Shown here one piece after another: positions 43,753 to 52,762 of a stretch of DNA of 64,000 bases. Positions within the stretch are counted from its first letter, which is position 1; each line of letters opens with the position of its first letter. The DNA is taken from the NCBI GenBank assembly GCA_034675505.1, contig JAUCDD010000023.1, positions 62,001 to 126,000 on the forward strand. Direction: 5' to 3'. A program made the translations under genes and the position numbers. A model generated the notes under the pieces. That model was not told the origin of the DNA. It did not search any database and saw nothing but the letters and a program-made list of their open reading frames with translations. Source of the stretch: Melaminivora sp034675505. Its GTDB lineage: Bacteria > Pseudomonadota > Gammaproteobacteria > Burkholderiales > Burkholderiaceae_C.

Positions 43753-45683
43753 TCGGCGTGCTGCAAAAACTGCTGCAGACCCTGTTCCTGCGCATCGAGG
43801 GCCTGTTCAACGCCGCGTTCGGCGACCGCATCAACCCGTTCTACCACCTGGGCGCGATCACCTTCTTCCTGTTCTGGATCGTGGGCGCCAGCGGGCTGTA
43901 CCTGTACGTGTTCTTCGAGACCGGCGTGGCCGAGGCCTATGCCTCGGTGGCGGCGCTGTCCACGCGCCAGTGGTGGCTGGGCGGCGTGCTGCGCAGCGTG
44001 CACCGCTACGCCTCGGACGCCATGGTGCTGACCATGGTGCTGCACATGCTGCGCTACTTCGCGTTCAACCTGTACCACGGCTTTCGCTGGTTCTCCTGGG
44101 TCACCGGCGTCATGCTGGTCTGGTTGGTCTACGCCTCGGGCGTGAACGGCTACATGCTGCCCTGGGACCAGCTGGCGCAGTACGTCACCGTCACCAGCTT
44201 CGAGTGGCTGGACTGGCTGCCGATGTTCAGTGGCAGCCTGATGCGCAACTTCCTGTACTCCGACCACGTGGGCGCGCGCTTCTTCACGCTGCTGTCGTTC
44301 CTGCACCTGGGCCTGCCGCTGGTGGTGCTGATGGTCATGTGGATCCACGTGCAGCGGGTGCCCAAGGCGCGCACCACGCCGCCGCGCCCCATCGCCTGGG
44401 GGCTGCTGGCCAGCCTGCTGGCGCTGTCGCTGGCGGCGCCGGTGCACAGCCAGGGCGGGCCGGTGGACCTGGCGCGCGCCATCACGCGCGTCGAACCCGA
44501 CTGGTTCTACCTGGCGGTGTTCCCGCTGCTCAGCCAGTGGCCCATGGGGCGCGTGTGGGCGCTGGTGGTGGGCGTGTCGGTACTGGTGGCGCTGCTGCCG
44601 TGGTGGCCGCCGCGCTGGCGGCGCGGGCCGCAGCCCGGGCACCAGGTGCTGGTGCAGGGCGAGGCCGGCGCGCGCAGCACCATCGCCGTGCGCGCGGGCG
44701 AGACCATCCTGGACGCCGGCCTGCGCCAGGGCCTGGCGCTGCCCTACGAGTGCCGCAATGGCGGCTGCGGCCTGTGCGTGTGCGCGGTCGAGCAAGGCCC
44801 GTTCGAGCACCGCCCCTACCAAAAGAGCGCCCTGCCCGATGCCGAGCGCGCGCGCGGCCGGGCGCTGATGTGCTGCGCCGTGCCGGGCGGCGACATGGTG
44901 ATCGAGGTCGCCGGCTTCACTGGCGCGCAGCAGCAGCAAGCGCAGCAGGTCTACAGCGCCACGGTGACCCGGCTGGAGCAGTTCGCGCCCGACGTGATGC
45001 GCGTGGTGCTGCAGCTGCCTGCCGGCCAGCGCCTGGAATACACCGCCGGCCAGTACCTGAACGTGCTGCTGGAGGACGGCCAGCGGCGCGCGTTCTCGTT
45101 CGCCAGCCGGCCCGGCGCCAGCGACGACATCGAGCTGCACGTGCGCCTGGTGCCGGGCGGGCGCTTCACCACGCATGTATTCGAGGCCATGCGCGTGGGC
45201 GACACGCTGCGCTTTGAAGGCCCCCTGGGCCAGTTCACGCTGCGGGATGGCGAGCAGCCGATCCTGTTCATCGCCGGCGCCACCGGCTTTGCGCCGGTCA
45301 AGAGCATCGTCGAGGACGCCTTCGCGCGCGGCGTGCAGCGGCCCATGCGGCTGTACTGGGGCGTGCGCCGGCCGCAGGACCTGTACCAGCTGCCGCTGAC
45401 CGAGCAGTGGCAGCGCGAGCACGCCAATTTCGAGGTGGTGCCGGTGGTGTCCGAGCCTGCCGCCGGCGACGGCTGGAGCGGGCGCACTGGCCTGGTGCAC
45501 GAGGCCCTGCTGCACGACTTCCCCGACCTGCGCGGGCACGAGGTCTACCTGTGCGGCTCGGTGCGCATGGTGGAGGCGGCCGCGCCGGCCTTCATCGCCC
45601 AGGGCCTGGACGAGAACTTCTGCTTCTCGGACGCCTTCGTCACCGGCCCGCTGGAGGCGCCCGCAAACGCTCCAAACGGGTGA
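43749..45683 (+). CDS. Cytochrome b - [2Fe-2S] ferredoxin - FAD/NAD(P) reductase fusion
   Basis: A 644-residue fusion. Residues 1-290 are a diheme cytochrome b: His85/His99 (VHRYASDAMVLTMVLH) and His186/His200 (HLGLPLVVLMVMWIH), followed by EPDWFYLAVFPLL (249-261), which resembles the PEWY quinol-site motif of cytochrome bc1 and b6f. Residues about 297-390 are a plant-type ferredoxin with Cys335, Cys340, Cys343 and Cys375 or Cys376. Residues about 402-630 are a ferredoxin-NAD(P)+ reductase module with RAFSFAS for FAD and IAGATGFAPVKSI and YLCGSVRMV for the nucleotide. Electrons from NAD(P)H could pass through FAD and 2Fe-2S to the hemes and the quinone pool, or the reverse. It is the last gene of the cluster. 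Confidence 0.88.
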   Translation: MIGVLQKLLQTLFLRIEGLFNAAFGDRINPFYHLGAITFFLFWIVGASGLYLYVFFETGVAEAYASVAALSTRQWWLGGVLRSVHRYASDAMVLTMVLHMLRYFAFNLYHGFRWFSWVTGVMLVWLVYASGVNGYMLPWDQLAQYVTVTSFEWLDWLPMFSGSLMRNFLYSDHVGARFFTLLSFLHLGLPLVVLMVMWIHVQRVPKARTTPPRPIAWGLLASLLALSLAAPVHSQGGPVDLARAITRVEPDWFYLAVFPLLSQWPMGRVWALVVGVSVLVALLPWWPPRWRRGPQPGHQVLVQGEAGARSTIAVRAGETILDAGLRQGLALPYECRNGGCGLCVCAVEQGPFEHRPYQKSALPDAERARGRALMCCAVPGGDMVIEVAGFTGAQQQQAQQVYSATVTRLEQFAPDVMRVVLQLPAGQRLEYTAGQYLNVLLEDGQRRAFSFASRPGASDDIELHVRLVPGGRFTTHVFEAMRVGDTLRFEGPLGQFTLRDGEQPILFIAGATGFAPVKSIVEDAFARGVQRPMRLYWGVRRPQDLYQLPLTEQWQREHANFEVVPVVSEPAAGDGWSGRTGLVHEALLHDFPDLRGHEVYLCGSVRMVEAAAPAFIAQGLDENFCFSDAFVTGPLEAPANAPNG

Positions 45684-45703
45684 TTTCAAGTAAAAACCGC
45701 TGC

Positions 45704-45746
45704 TTGCCGGCGCCAATCAACGAGAGTTAGCTATCATTTTTGATAG
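45704..45746. repeat. Dispersed gene-end repeat, copy 4, with hairpin
   Basis: TTGCCGGCGCCAATCAA is followed by TAGCTATCATTTTTGATAG. The part CTATCA-TTTT-TGATAG forms a hairpin between two convergent genes and may help end transcription. Confidence 0.65.
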
Positions 45747-45748
45747 TC

Positions 45749-46381
45749 CTACTGGCGAAGCACGTCGGCGCCAGCGGGCGTCTTGAAGCTGAAGGCATCG
45801 GCTGGCAGCTGCGCGTTCAGCCGCATGCCTGCGAACCGGATGACCGAGCGCTGGCCAAAGCCGTCCTCGATCTCCAGCGCCGCCAAGCGCGCGCCGTCGA
45901 AGCCCACACGCACGCTCTTGAGCTGGCCGCCATCGGCCTTGGGCGTTGCCAGCACCCACTGCAGGCCGCCCTCGTCGGGCGCGTCCTGCAGCGTGAAGTC
46001 GCTGCGCAGCGCCGCCAGGTCGGGCGCCGAGGCGATGAGCGCCGCCGGCGTCGAGCCCAGCGCCTTGTCCTGCGCGCGCTGCGTGACCTGGTTCAGGTCG
46101 GCGTCGTACAGCCACAGCGTGCGGCCATCGGCCACGATGGTCTGCTCGAACGGCTTCTGGTAGACGAACCTGAAGCGCCCGGGCCGCTGGAACGCGAACG
46201 TTCCGCTGCTGGTCTTGCTGCGCGCCGCCTGGCCGTCCTTGGGCGGCGCGGTGACCGTCTGGGTGAATTCGGCACTGCCGCTCCTGGCAGTCTTCATGAA
46301 CTCTTCCAGGCTCTGCAGGCCGCCGGCCTGCGCCAATGTTGCGCAGCCCGCCATCAAAAATGAAACCACAAAATTCCGCAT
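45749..46381 (-). CDS. lolA: Outer-membrane lipoprotein carrier protein LolA
   Basis: A 210-residue periplasmic shuttle that takes lipoproteins from LolCDE to LolB. The signal peptide ends ATLAQA-G. The pattern ARSGSAEFTQTV, SSGTFAFQRPGRFRFVYQKPFEQTIVADGRTLWLYDADLNQV and the terminal FSFKTPAGADV is LolA. Placement after ftsK in the direction of transcription is the usual arrangement, although 172 bases separate them here. Confidence 0.94.
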   Translation of the reverse strand: MRNFVVSFLMAGCATLAQAGGLQSLEEFMKTARSGSAEFTQTVTAPPKDGQAARSKTSSGTFAFQRPGRFRFVYQKPFEQTIVADGRTLWLYDADLNQVTQRAQDKALGSTPAALIASAPDLAALRSDFTLQDAPDEGGLQWVLATPKADGGQLKSVRVGFDGARLAALEIEDGFGQRSVIRFAGMRLNAQLPADAFSFKTPAGADVLRQ

Positions 46382-46553
46382 GCAAAACTCCTAAAACGCG
46401 GCTCGGCCACAGCCCTGTGCAAAGCTCACGCGCCCGCCAGCAGACGCCGCGGGTCCGGCTTTGCCGGCCCGGTGGCATCGTCCCCCTTCCCGAAGCGCGC
46501 AGCGCGTAGAGAGGAGAGGCGGCGAGCCGCGCAGCGGCCCGGGGGGTCGCCCG

Positions 46554-48998
46554 CTACTCACTGCGCGCGGGCACCAGCACCTCGCGTTGGCCGTTGGACG
46601 TGAGGGCGCTGACCAGGCCGGCCTTTTCCATGTCCTCCAGCAGCCGCGCCGAGCGGTTGTAGCCGATGCGCAGCTTGCGCTGCACGTAGGAGATGCTGGC
46701 CTTGCGGTCCTTGAGCACCACCTCCACGGCCTGGTCGTACATGGGGTCCTTCTCGCCGCCTTCGGCGCCGTCCAGGCCGCCGAAGCCGCTGCTGCCCCCG
46801 TCCTCGTCGAGGCTACCGCCATCGAGCAGGCCGTCGATGTAGTCCGGCTCCCCTTGGCTCTTCAGGTAATTGACCACCCGATGCACCTCCTCGTCGGACA
46901 CGAAGGCGCCGTGCACGCGCACCGGCAGGCCGGTGCCGCTGGCCATGTACAGCATGTCGCCCATGCCCAGCAGCGCCTCGGCGCCCATCTGGTCCAGAAT
47001 GGTGCGGCTGTCGATCTTGCTGGACACCTGGAAGGCGATGCGCGTGGGGATGTTGGCCTTGATCAGGCCGGTGATGACGTCCACGCTGGGGCGCTGCGTG
47101 GCCAGGATCAGGTGGATGCCGGCGGCGCGCGCCTTCTGCGCCAGGCGGGCGATCAGCTCCTCGATCTTCTTGCCCACCACCATCATCAGGTCGGCCAGCT
47201 CGTCGATCACCACCACGATGTAGGGCAGCCGCTCCAGGGGCTCGGGCGCCTCGGGGTTCAGGCTGAAGGGGTTGGCGATCGATTCCTCGCGCGCCGCCGC
47301 CTCGTCGATCTTGGTGTTGTAGCCGGCCAGGTTGCGCACGCCCAGCTTGCTCATGAGCTTGTAGCGCCGCTCCATCTCGGCCACGCACCAGTTCAAGCCG
47401 TGCGCGGCCTGCTTCATGTCGGTCACCACCGGGGCCAACAGGTGCGGGATGCCCTCGTAGACGCTCATCTCCAGCATCTTGGGATCGATCATGAGCAGGC
47501 GCACGTCGCGCGCCTCGGCCTTGTAGAGCAGCGACAGGATCATCGCGTTGATGCCCACCGACTTGCCCGAGCCAGTGGTGCCGGCCACCAGGCAGTGCGG
47601 CATCTTGGCCAGGTCGGCCACGATGGGCGCGCCCACGATGTCCTTGCCCAGGCCCACGGTGAGCATGCTTTTCGCGTCGTGGTAGACCGCCGACCCCAGG
47701 ATCTCGGACAGGCGGATGGTCTGGCGCCGGGCGTTGGGCAGCTCCAGCGCCATGGTGGTCTTGCCGGGAATGGTCTCGACCACGCGGATGGATACCAGCG
47801 ACAGCGAGCGCGCCAGGTCCTTGGCCAGGCCGACGATCTGCGAGCCCTTGACGCCGGTGGCCGGCTCGATCTCGTAGCGCGTGATGACCGGGCCGGGCGC
47901 CGCGGCCACGACCGCGACCTCGACGCCGAAGTCGTGCAGCTTCTTCTCGATCAGGCGGCTGGTCATCTCCAGCGTCTCGGGCGCCACCGACTCCTGGCGC
48001 GCCTGCGCAGCGTCCAGCAGGCTGACCTGCGGCAGCGCGCCGTCGGGCGTTTCCACGAACAGCGGCTTTTGCCGCTCGCGGGCCGCGCGCTCGCTGGGGG
48101 CGGGTTCGGCCAGCGGGGGCTCGATCCGGGGGCCGGACGGGAGCTGGGCCTTTGGCGGCGATGGCGGCGATGGCGGCGACGGCTGTGGCGGCTGCGGGGC
48201 GCGTGCCTGGCCCGGCTCTGGCGCGGCCGCCATCGGCGCCGGGGCCGGTGCGGGCGCGTCCACCACCGGTTCATGGCGCAGTCCGCCCGGCATGTCCACC
48301 TGGCGCTCGCGCACGGCGCGCCGCCCTGCGGCCGCGTCGCGCACGCGCTCGCGCTGCGCGCGCCCGGCCAGCACCAGCGCATCGATGCTGCCGCCCACGC
48401 GCTCGGCCAGGTGGCCCCAGGAAAATCCGAAAACCAGCGCCGCGCCCAGCACCGCCAGCATCACCCCTGCCAGGCCGGAGCCTGCAAACCCCAGCCATTG
48501 CACCGCCAGCGGCCCCAGCGCATAGCCTAGCATGCCGCCTGCGTGGCCGGGCAGCAGGTCTTCAAAACGGTACAGCCGCGACCATTCGAGCGCACTGCCG
48601 GCGCACAGCAGCAGCGCCAGCCCCAGCCAGAAGGCGCCGCGCTGGCGCCAGGGATGGGGGGGCGCCTCGCCGCCGCGCATCCAGCGCGCCAGCGACGCCA
48701 GCCAGGCGTGCAGGGCCGCAGCCACCGCCCACCAGACCGAAAACCCCAGCAGGAAGTAGCTGCCATCGGCCGCCCAGGCGCCCAGCCGGCCGACCCAGTT
48801 GGCCGGCGCGCCGCCGCCCGCGCCCGTGGTGGACCAGGCAGCGTCCTGGGGCGAGTAGCTCAGCAGCGCCAGCAGCCAGAAAACCAGGGCCAGCAGCGCC
48901 ACCACCAGCACCAGCTCGTGGCTGAAACGGGCCACTCCGCTGCGCAGCGCCCCCTTGGCCGGAGGCGACCCATTCAGGGTATTGAGGGAATAAGTCAT
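46554..48998 (-). CDS. ftsK: DNA translocase FtsK
   Basis: Pumps DNA through the septum and activates dimer resolution. 814 residues: about four N-terminal helices (25-190), a Pro/Ala-rich linker (235-320) and a RecA-like motor. Walker A is VAGTTGSGKSVGIN, Walker B is VVVIDELADLMM, and QRPSVDVITGLIKANIPTRIAFQVSS is diagnostic. The C-terminal winged-helix gamma domain DPMYDQAVEVVLKDRKASISYVQRKLRIGYNRSARLLEDMEKAGLV reads KOPS sites. The ATG at 48998 gives MTYSLNTLNGS; one six codons upstream is possible. It is divergent from trxB. Confidence 0.96.
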   Translation of the reverse strand: MTYSLNTLNGSPPAKGALRSGVARFSHELVLVVALLALVFWLLALLSYSPQDAAWSTTGAGGGAPANWVGRLGAWAADGSYFLLGFSVWWAVAAALHAWLASLARWMRGGEAPPHPWRQRGAFWLGLALLLCAGSALEWSRLYRFEDLLPGHAGGMLGYALGPLAVQWLGFAGSGLAGVMLAVLGAALVFGFSWGHLAERVGGSIDALVLAGRAQRERVRDAAAGRRAVRERQVDMPGGLRHEPVVDAPAPAPAPMAAAPEPGQARAPQPPQPSPPSPPSPPKAQLPSGPRIEPPLAEPAPSERAARERQKPLFVETPDGALPQVSLLDAAQARQESVAPETLEMTSRLIEKKLHDFGVEVAVVAAAPGPVITRYEIEPATGVKGSQIVGLAKDLARSLSLVSIRVVETIPGKTTMALELPNARRQTIRLSEILGSAVYHDAKSMLTVGLGKDIVGAPIVADLAKMPHCLVAGTTGSGKSVGINAMILSLLYKAEARDVRLLMIDPKMLEMSVYEGIPHLLAPVVTDMKQAAHGLNWCVAEMERRYKLMSKLGVRNLAGYNTKIDEAAAREESIANPFSLNPEAPEPLERLPYIVVVIDELADLMMVVGKKIEELIARLAQKARAAGIHLILATQRPSVDVITGLIKANIPTRIAFQVSSKIDSRTILDQMGAEALLGMGDMLYMASGTGLPVRVHGAFVSDEEVHRVVNYLKSQGEPDYIDGLLDGGSLDEDGGSSGFGGLDGAEGGEKDPMYDQAVEVVLKDRKASISYVQRKLRIGYNRSARLLEDMEKAGLVSALTSNGQREVLVPARSE

Positions 48999-49128
48999 AC
49001 GAGAAGCAGCCCGCAAGCTTACCCCAAGGCTTGCGGGCGGGACGCCGCTGCGGGGGCCTGCCTACAATGAACCGCCGCCGCGCCGGCGCCGCCGGCCGCG
49101 CTTTTCCCGCCCCCAAATTGACGAGCCC

Positions 49129-50091
49129 ATGCCCAACACCCCCACCCAACACGCCAAAGTCCTGATCCTCGGCTCCGGCCCGGCCGGCTACAGCGCCGCC
49201 GTCTACGCCGCGCGCGCCAACCTGAAGCCCCTGCTCATCACCGGCATGGCCCAGGGCGGCCAGCTGATGACCACCACCGAGGTGGACAACTGGCCCGCCG
49301 ACCCGCTGGGCGTGCAGGGCCCGGAGCTGATGCAGCGCTTCCTGCAGCACGCCGAGCGCTTCCAGACGCAGATCGTGTTCGACCACATCAGCGCGGTGGA
49401 CCTGTCCAAACGGCCGTTCACCCTGACCGGCGACACCGGCCAGTACACCTGCGACGCGCTGATCATCGCCACCGGCGCCTCGGCCAAGTACCTGGGCCTG
49501 CCGTCCGAGGAGGCCTTCATGGGCCGCGGCGTGTCGGCCTGCGCGACCTGCGACGGCTTCTTCTACCGCGAGCAGGACGTCTGCGTGATCGGCGGCGGCA
49601 ACACCGCCGTCGAGGAGGCGCTGTACCTGTCCAACATCGCGCGCAAGGTGACGCTGGTGCACCGGCGCGACAAGTTCCGCGCCGAGCCCATCCTGATCGA
49701 CAAGCTGATGGAGAAAGTGGCCGAGGGCAAGATAGAGCTGAAGACACACTACACGCTCGACGAGGTGCTGGGCGACGCCACGGGCGTGACCGGCATCCGC
49801 ATCCGCAGCACGCAGGACGAAGGGCGCACCGAGGACATCGCGCTGCAAGGCTGCTTCATCGCCATCGGCCATTCTCCCAATACCGACATCTTCCAGGGCC
49901 AGCTGGCGATGGAAAACGGCTACCTCACCACCCAGGGCGGCCACCACGGCTTTGCCACGCAGACCAGCGTGCCGGGCGTGTTCGCCGCCGGCGACGTGCA
50001 GGACTTCATCTACCGCCAGGCCATCACCAGCGCCGGCACCGGCTGCATGGCGGCGCTGGACTCGCAGCGCTTCCTGGAGCAGCAGGGCTGA
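49129..50091 (+). CDS. trxB: Thioredoxin reductase
   Basis: An FAD/NADPH enzyme that reduces thioredoxin. FAD motif GSGPAG (15-20), NADPH motif GGGNTA (155-160) and the redox-active Cys138-Ala-Thr-Cys141 are present, and the C-terminal FAD segment ends VFAAGDVQDFIYRQAITSAGTG. Its 320 residues are standard. The divergent trxB/ftsK pair is common in betaproteobacteria. Confidence 0.97.
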   Translation: MPNTPTQHAKVLILGSGPAGYSAAVYAARANLKPLLITGMAQGGQLMTTTEVDNWPADPLGVQGPELMQRFLQHAERFQTQIVFDHISAVDLSKRPFTLTGDTGQYTCDALIIATGASAKYLGLPSEEAFMGRGVSACATCDGFFYREQDVCVIGGGNTAVEEALYLSNIARKVTLVHRRDKFRAEPILIDKLMEKVAEGKIELKTHYTLDEVLGDATGVTGIRIRSTQDEGRTEDIALQGCFIAIGHSPNTDIFQGQLAMENGYLTTQGGHHGFATQTSVPGVFAAGDVQDFIYRQAITSAGTGCMAALDSQRFLEQQG

Positions 50092-50172
50092 CGCAGCCGG
50101 GCTCCGGCACCGGGGCCTGTGCCACAATCGCGCCCGCCGCCCGCCAGGCCCTGCCCGGCAGGCGGCTTTCTC

Positions 50173-50415
50173 ACCAGGTGCTTCGCCCGCCGCCTCGCGG
50201 CCAGCGGAGTTCAACGGGAAGCAGGTGCGCGGGGTCTTGCCAGCAAGGCCCGCAATTCCTGCGCTGCCCCCGCAACGGTCAGCGGAAACCCAAGCCCCGC
50301 CCGCCAGCATGCCCTGATGCATGCCTGGCCGCCACTGCGCCACCCGGCGTGGGAAGGCGCGGGGCCTGGTGCGCCCTCCAGGCGCACCATCCGCGAGCCC
50401 GGATACCGGCCTGCG
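50173..50415 (+). promoter_or_regulatory. Cobalamin (AdoCbl-type) riboswitch
   Basis: The 502-base gap between trxB and btuB holds the conserved B12 elements in order: ACGGGAAGCAGGTG (50214-50227), the B12 box GCTGCCCCCGCAACGG (50262-50277), GCCACTG (50331-50337), GTGGGAAGGC (50349-50358), a variable hairpin GGTGCGCC/GGCGCACC, and the closing GAGCCCGGATACCGGCC. It should repress the btuB operon when cobalamin is plentiful, most likely by hiding the ribosome site. I see no clear terminator before the 50594 start. The exact ends are estimates. Confidence 0.92.
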
Positions 50416-50593
50416 TGAGCATGTAGCGGCGGCTGCGGGCGAGCAGCGGGCCGGACATTTGCGCGCTGCCGGCCCGGCCGCGCCCTGCGCCTCCCATGGT
50501 GCAGCGTCCGCCCCCCTGTCTCTGCCCCTGCCGCCTTTCCACCACCAGGCGTGGTCTGCGGGCGTGCAGACCGGCCGGAGCCAGGCGCGTTCC

Positions 50594-52762
50594 ATGCATT
50601 CCACGACGACCCCCCACCACCCCAGGCCCACGCGGGCCTGGCAGCTCTGCCTGCTGGCCTCCTGCGGCCTGTGGAGCACCGCAGGCGCCCAGACCGGCGC
50701 CGCCACCGCACCGCCTGCCGAAGGCGCCCTGCCCGCCGTGCAGGTCACCAGCCGCCCCAGCATCTCCACCGCCACGCGCCTGGAGGCCGACCCGCTGCGC
50801 CTGCCCTTTGCCGCCACCGTGGTCGAGCGCGCGCAGATGGACGAAGCCGGCGCCATCACGCTGGAGGACGAGCTGCGCACCGTGCCCGGCCTGCAGCACG
50901 GCACCCAGGGCAACTACTACACGCGCTTCGAGACGCGCGGCCTGCGCGACACGCAGGACGTGCTGGTGCTGATCGACGGCGTGCCGCTGCGCCTGCTGCA
51001 GGGCAACGCCGACGTGACGCTGGTGGCGCCCGAGCTGGTGGACCGCATCGAGTTCATCAAGGGCCCGGCCTCGGCGCTGTACGGCAAGAACGCCATCGGC
51101 GGCGTGGTGCAGTTCTTCCTCAAGCCCGAACGCGCAGGCGGCGAGGCCACGGCCACGCTGGGGCGCTTCGGCCGCACCGACGGCAGCGTGCGCCAGCGCT
51201 GGGATTTCGAGCGCGGCAACCTGTTCGTCGGCCTGGCCAGCAACCACTGGGACGGCTTCCAGCAGGGTGCCGGGCGCACGCAGCAGGCGGCGGTCATCTC
51301 GGGCGACTGGGCGCTCACCCCGCAGTGGGTCACCGGCGCGCAGTATTTCGACAGCGACGTGAACGCCTACCGCGGCTCCATCGTGCCGCTGCAGAACGGC
51401 CGGCCCATGTTCGGCATCGGCTGGCGCGACAACTACGGCATCGACGGCTCGCGCGTGACCGGCCACTACCAGTCGCTGTCGTGGAAGAACAAGGTCGAGT
51501 GGGGCAACGGTTTCAGCCTGCGCCACCTGAGCAGCCTGGCGCGCTACGACCGGCTGTTTGCCGGCGGCATCACCATCGTCCCGCCGCCAGCCGCCGTCAC
51601 CAAGGGCTACTCGGAGACGCAGACGGACGACAGCGGCGTGTTCCACGACCTGTCGCTGGCCCACCTGTCGGCCGGCAAGGGCTGGACCAACGAGCTGCAG
51701 GTCGGCCTGAACCTGGAGCGCGGCTGGCAGGACCAGGCCTCGCCCACTTTCAGCAACGCCCCCACCTACCGCGGCCCGAACTACGACACCCCGGTGAGCA
51801 ACATCAACAACGACCCGCGCGGCATCCGCGGGCCCGTGACCGGCTCGCGCTTCGACCAGGAGGTGCGCAGCATCTATGTGCAGGACCGCCTGGAGTGGGG
51901 CGACGCGGGCCTGACGCTGGGCCTGCGGCGCGACCAGTTCACACAGAACCTGGCGCGCTCGGACACGCCCGTGCAGTCCTACCAGAGCGCCAGCCGCAAC
52001 AGCCCGCGCGTCGCCGCCGACTGGCTGTGGCTGCGCGGCGCCGGCGGCGAGCACGTGCTGTTCGCCAACTGGACGGAGGGCTTTCGCCCCCAGGCCGTGG
52101 CGCTGAACACGCGCGACGGCGTCGTCATGCCCAACATCCTGCGCCCCGAGCGCACGCGCAGCCAGGAGGTTGGCGTCAAGGGCCGCGCGCTCGACGCCTC
52201 CTGGACCTACCAGGTCAGCGTGTTCGAGGCGCGCAAGATCGACGGCCAGCGCTACTACCGCAACGGCCCGGACTCGTTCATCTCGACCAACGCCACCTCG
52301 CGCGTGCACGGCCTGGAGGCCCAGGCGCAGTGGCGCATCTCGCCGCGCTGGAGCGGCTGGGCCCACTACACCTGGCAGGACGCGCGCCTGACCGACTTCC
52401 AGACCTTCACCAATGCAGGCGCCCCGTCAGCCAACTACGGCGGCCTGCGCGTGCGCATGTCGGCGCACCACATCGCCGGCCTCGGCTCGACCTGGCGCGA
52501 GGGCGACTGGACGGTGGCCGCCAGCGCCAACGCGGTGGGCTCGCGCTTTTTGCGCGACAACACGGCCAATCCGCAGAAGCTGCCCGGCTACGTGCTGGTC
52601 AACGCGGCCGCCAGCTGGCGCGCCAATGCCCACTGGACGCTGCAGGCCGGCGTGAACAACCTCACGAACCGCTACTACATCGGCGACGACCTGTCGGCGC
52701 AGGACGCGGGCAACGCCGGCGCGCCGCGCACCTGGTTCGCCCGCGCGCGCTACCAGTTCTGA
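50594..52762 (+). CDS. btuB: TonB-dependent receptor, cobalamin-type (BtuB)
   Basis: An outer-membrane receptor of 722 residues, riboswitch-controlled and first in a B12 operon, hence the assignment. A signal peptide ends STAGA-Q (about 32). The plug domain has LEDELRTVPGLQHGTQGNYYTRFETRGL, VLVLIDGVPLRL and the plug end RIEFIKGPASALYGKNAIGGVVQFFLKP. The barrel includes FANWTEGFRPQAVAL and NILRPERTRSQEVGVKG and ends in a terminal-Phe strand. Its barrel is closer to siderophore-type receptors than to E. coli BtuB (594 residues), so the ligand could be another corrinoid or cobalt chelate. Its stop overlaps btuF. Confidence 0.9.
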   Translation: MHSTTTPHHPRPTRAWQLCLLASCGLWSTAGAQTGAATAPPAEGALPAVQVTSRPSISTATRLEADPLRLPFAATVVERAQMDEAGAITLEDELRTVPGLQHGTQGNYYTRFETRGLRDTQDVLVLIDGVPLRLLQGNADVTLVAPELVDRIEFIKGPASALYGKNAIGGVVQFFLKPERAGGEATATLGRFGRTDGSVRQRWDFERGNLFVGLASNHWDGFQQGAGRTQQAAVISGDWALTPQWVTGAQYFDSDVNAYRGSIVPLQNGRPMFGIGWRDNYGIDGSRVTGHYQSLSWKNKVEWGNGFSLRHLSSLARYDRLFAGGITIVPPPAAVTKGYSETQTDDSGVFHDLSLAHLSAGKGWTNELQVGLNLERGWQDQASPTFSNAPTYRGPNYDTPVSNINNDPRGIRGPVTGSRFDQEVRSIYVQDRLEWGDAGLTLGLRRDQFTQNLARSDTPVQSYQSASRNSPRVAADWLWLRGAGGEHVLFANWTEGFRPQAVALNTRDGVVMPNILRPERTRSQEVGVKGRALDASWTYQVSVFEARKIDGQRYYRNGPDSFISTNATSRVHGLEAQAQWRISPRWSGWAHYTWQDARLTDFQTFTNAGAPSANYGGLRVRMSAHHIAGLGSTWREGDWTVAASANAVGSRFLRDNTANPQKLPGYVLVNAAASWRANAHWTLQAGVNNLTNRYYIGDDLSAQDAGNAGAPRTWFARARYQF

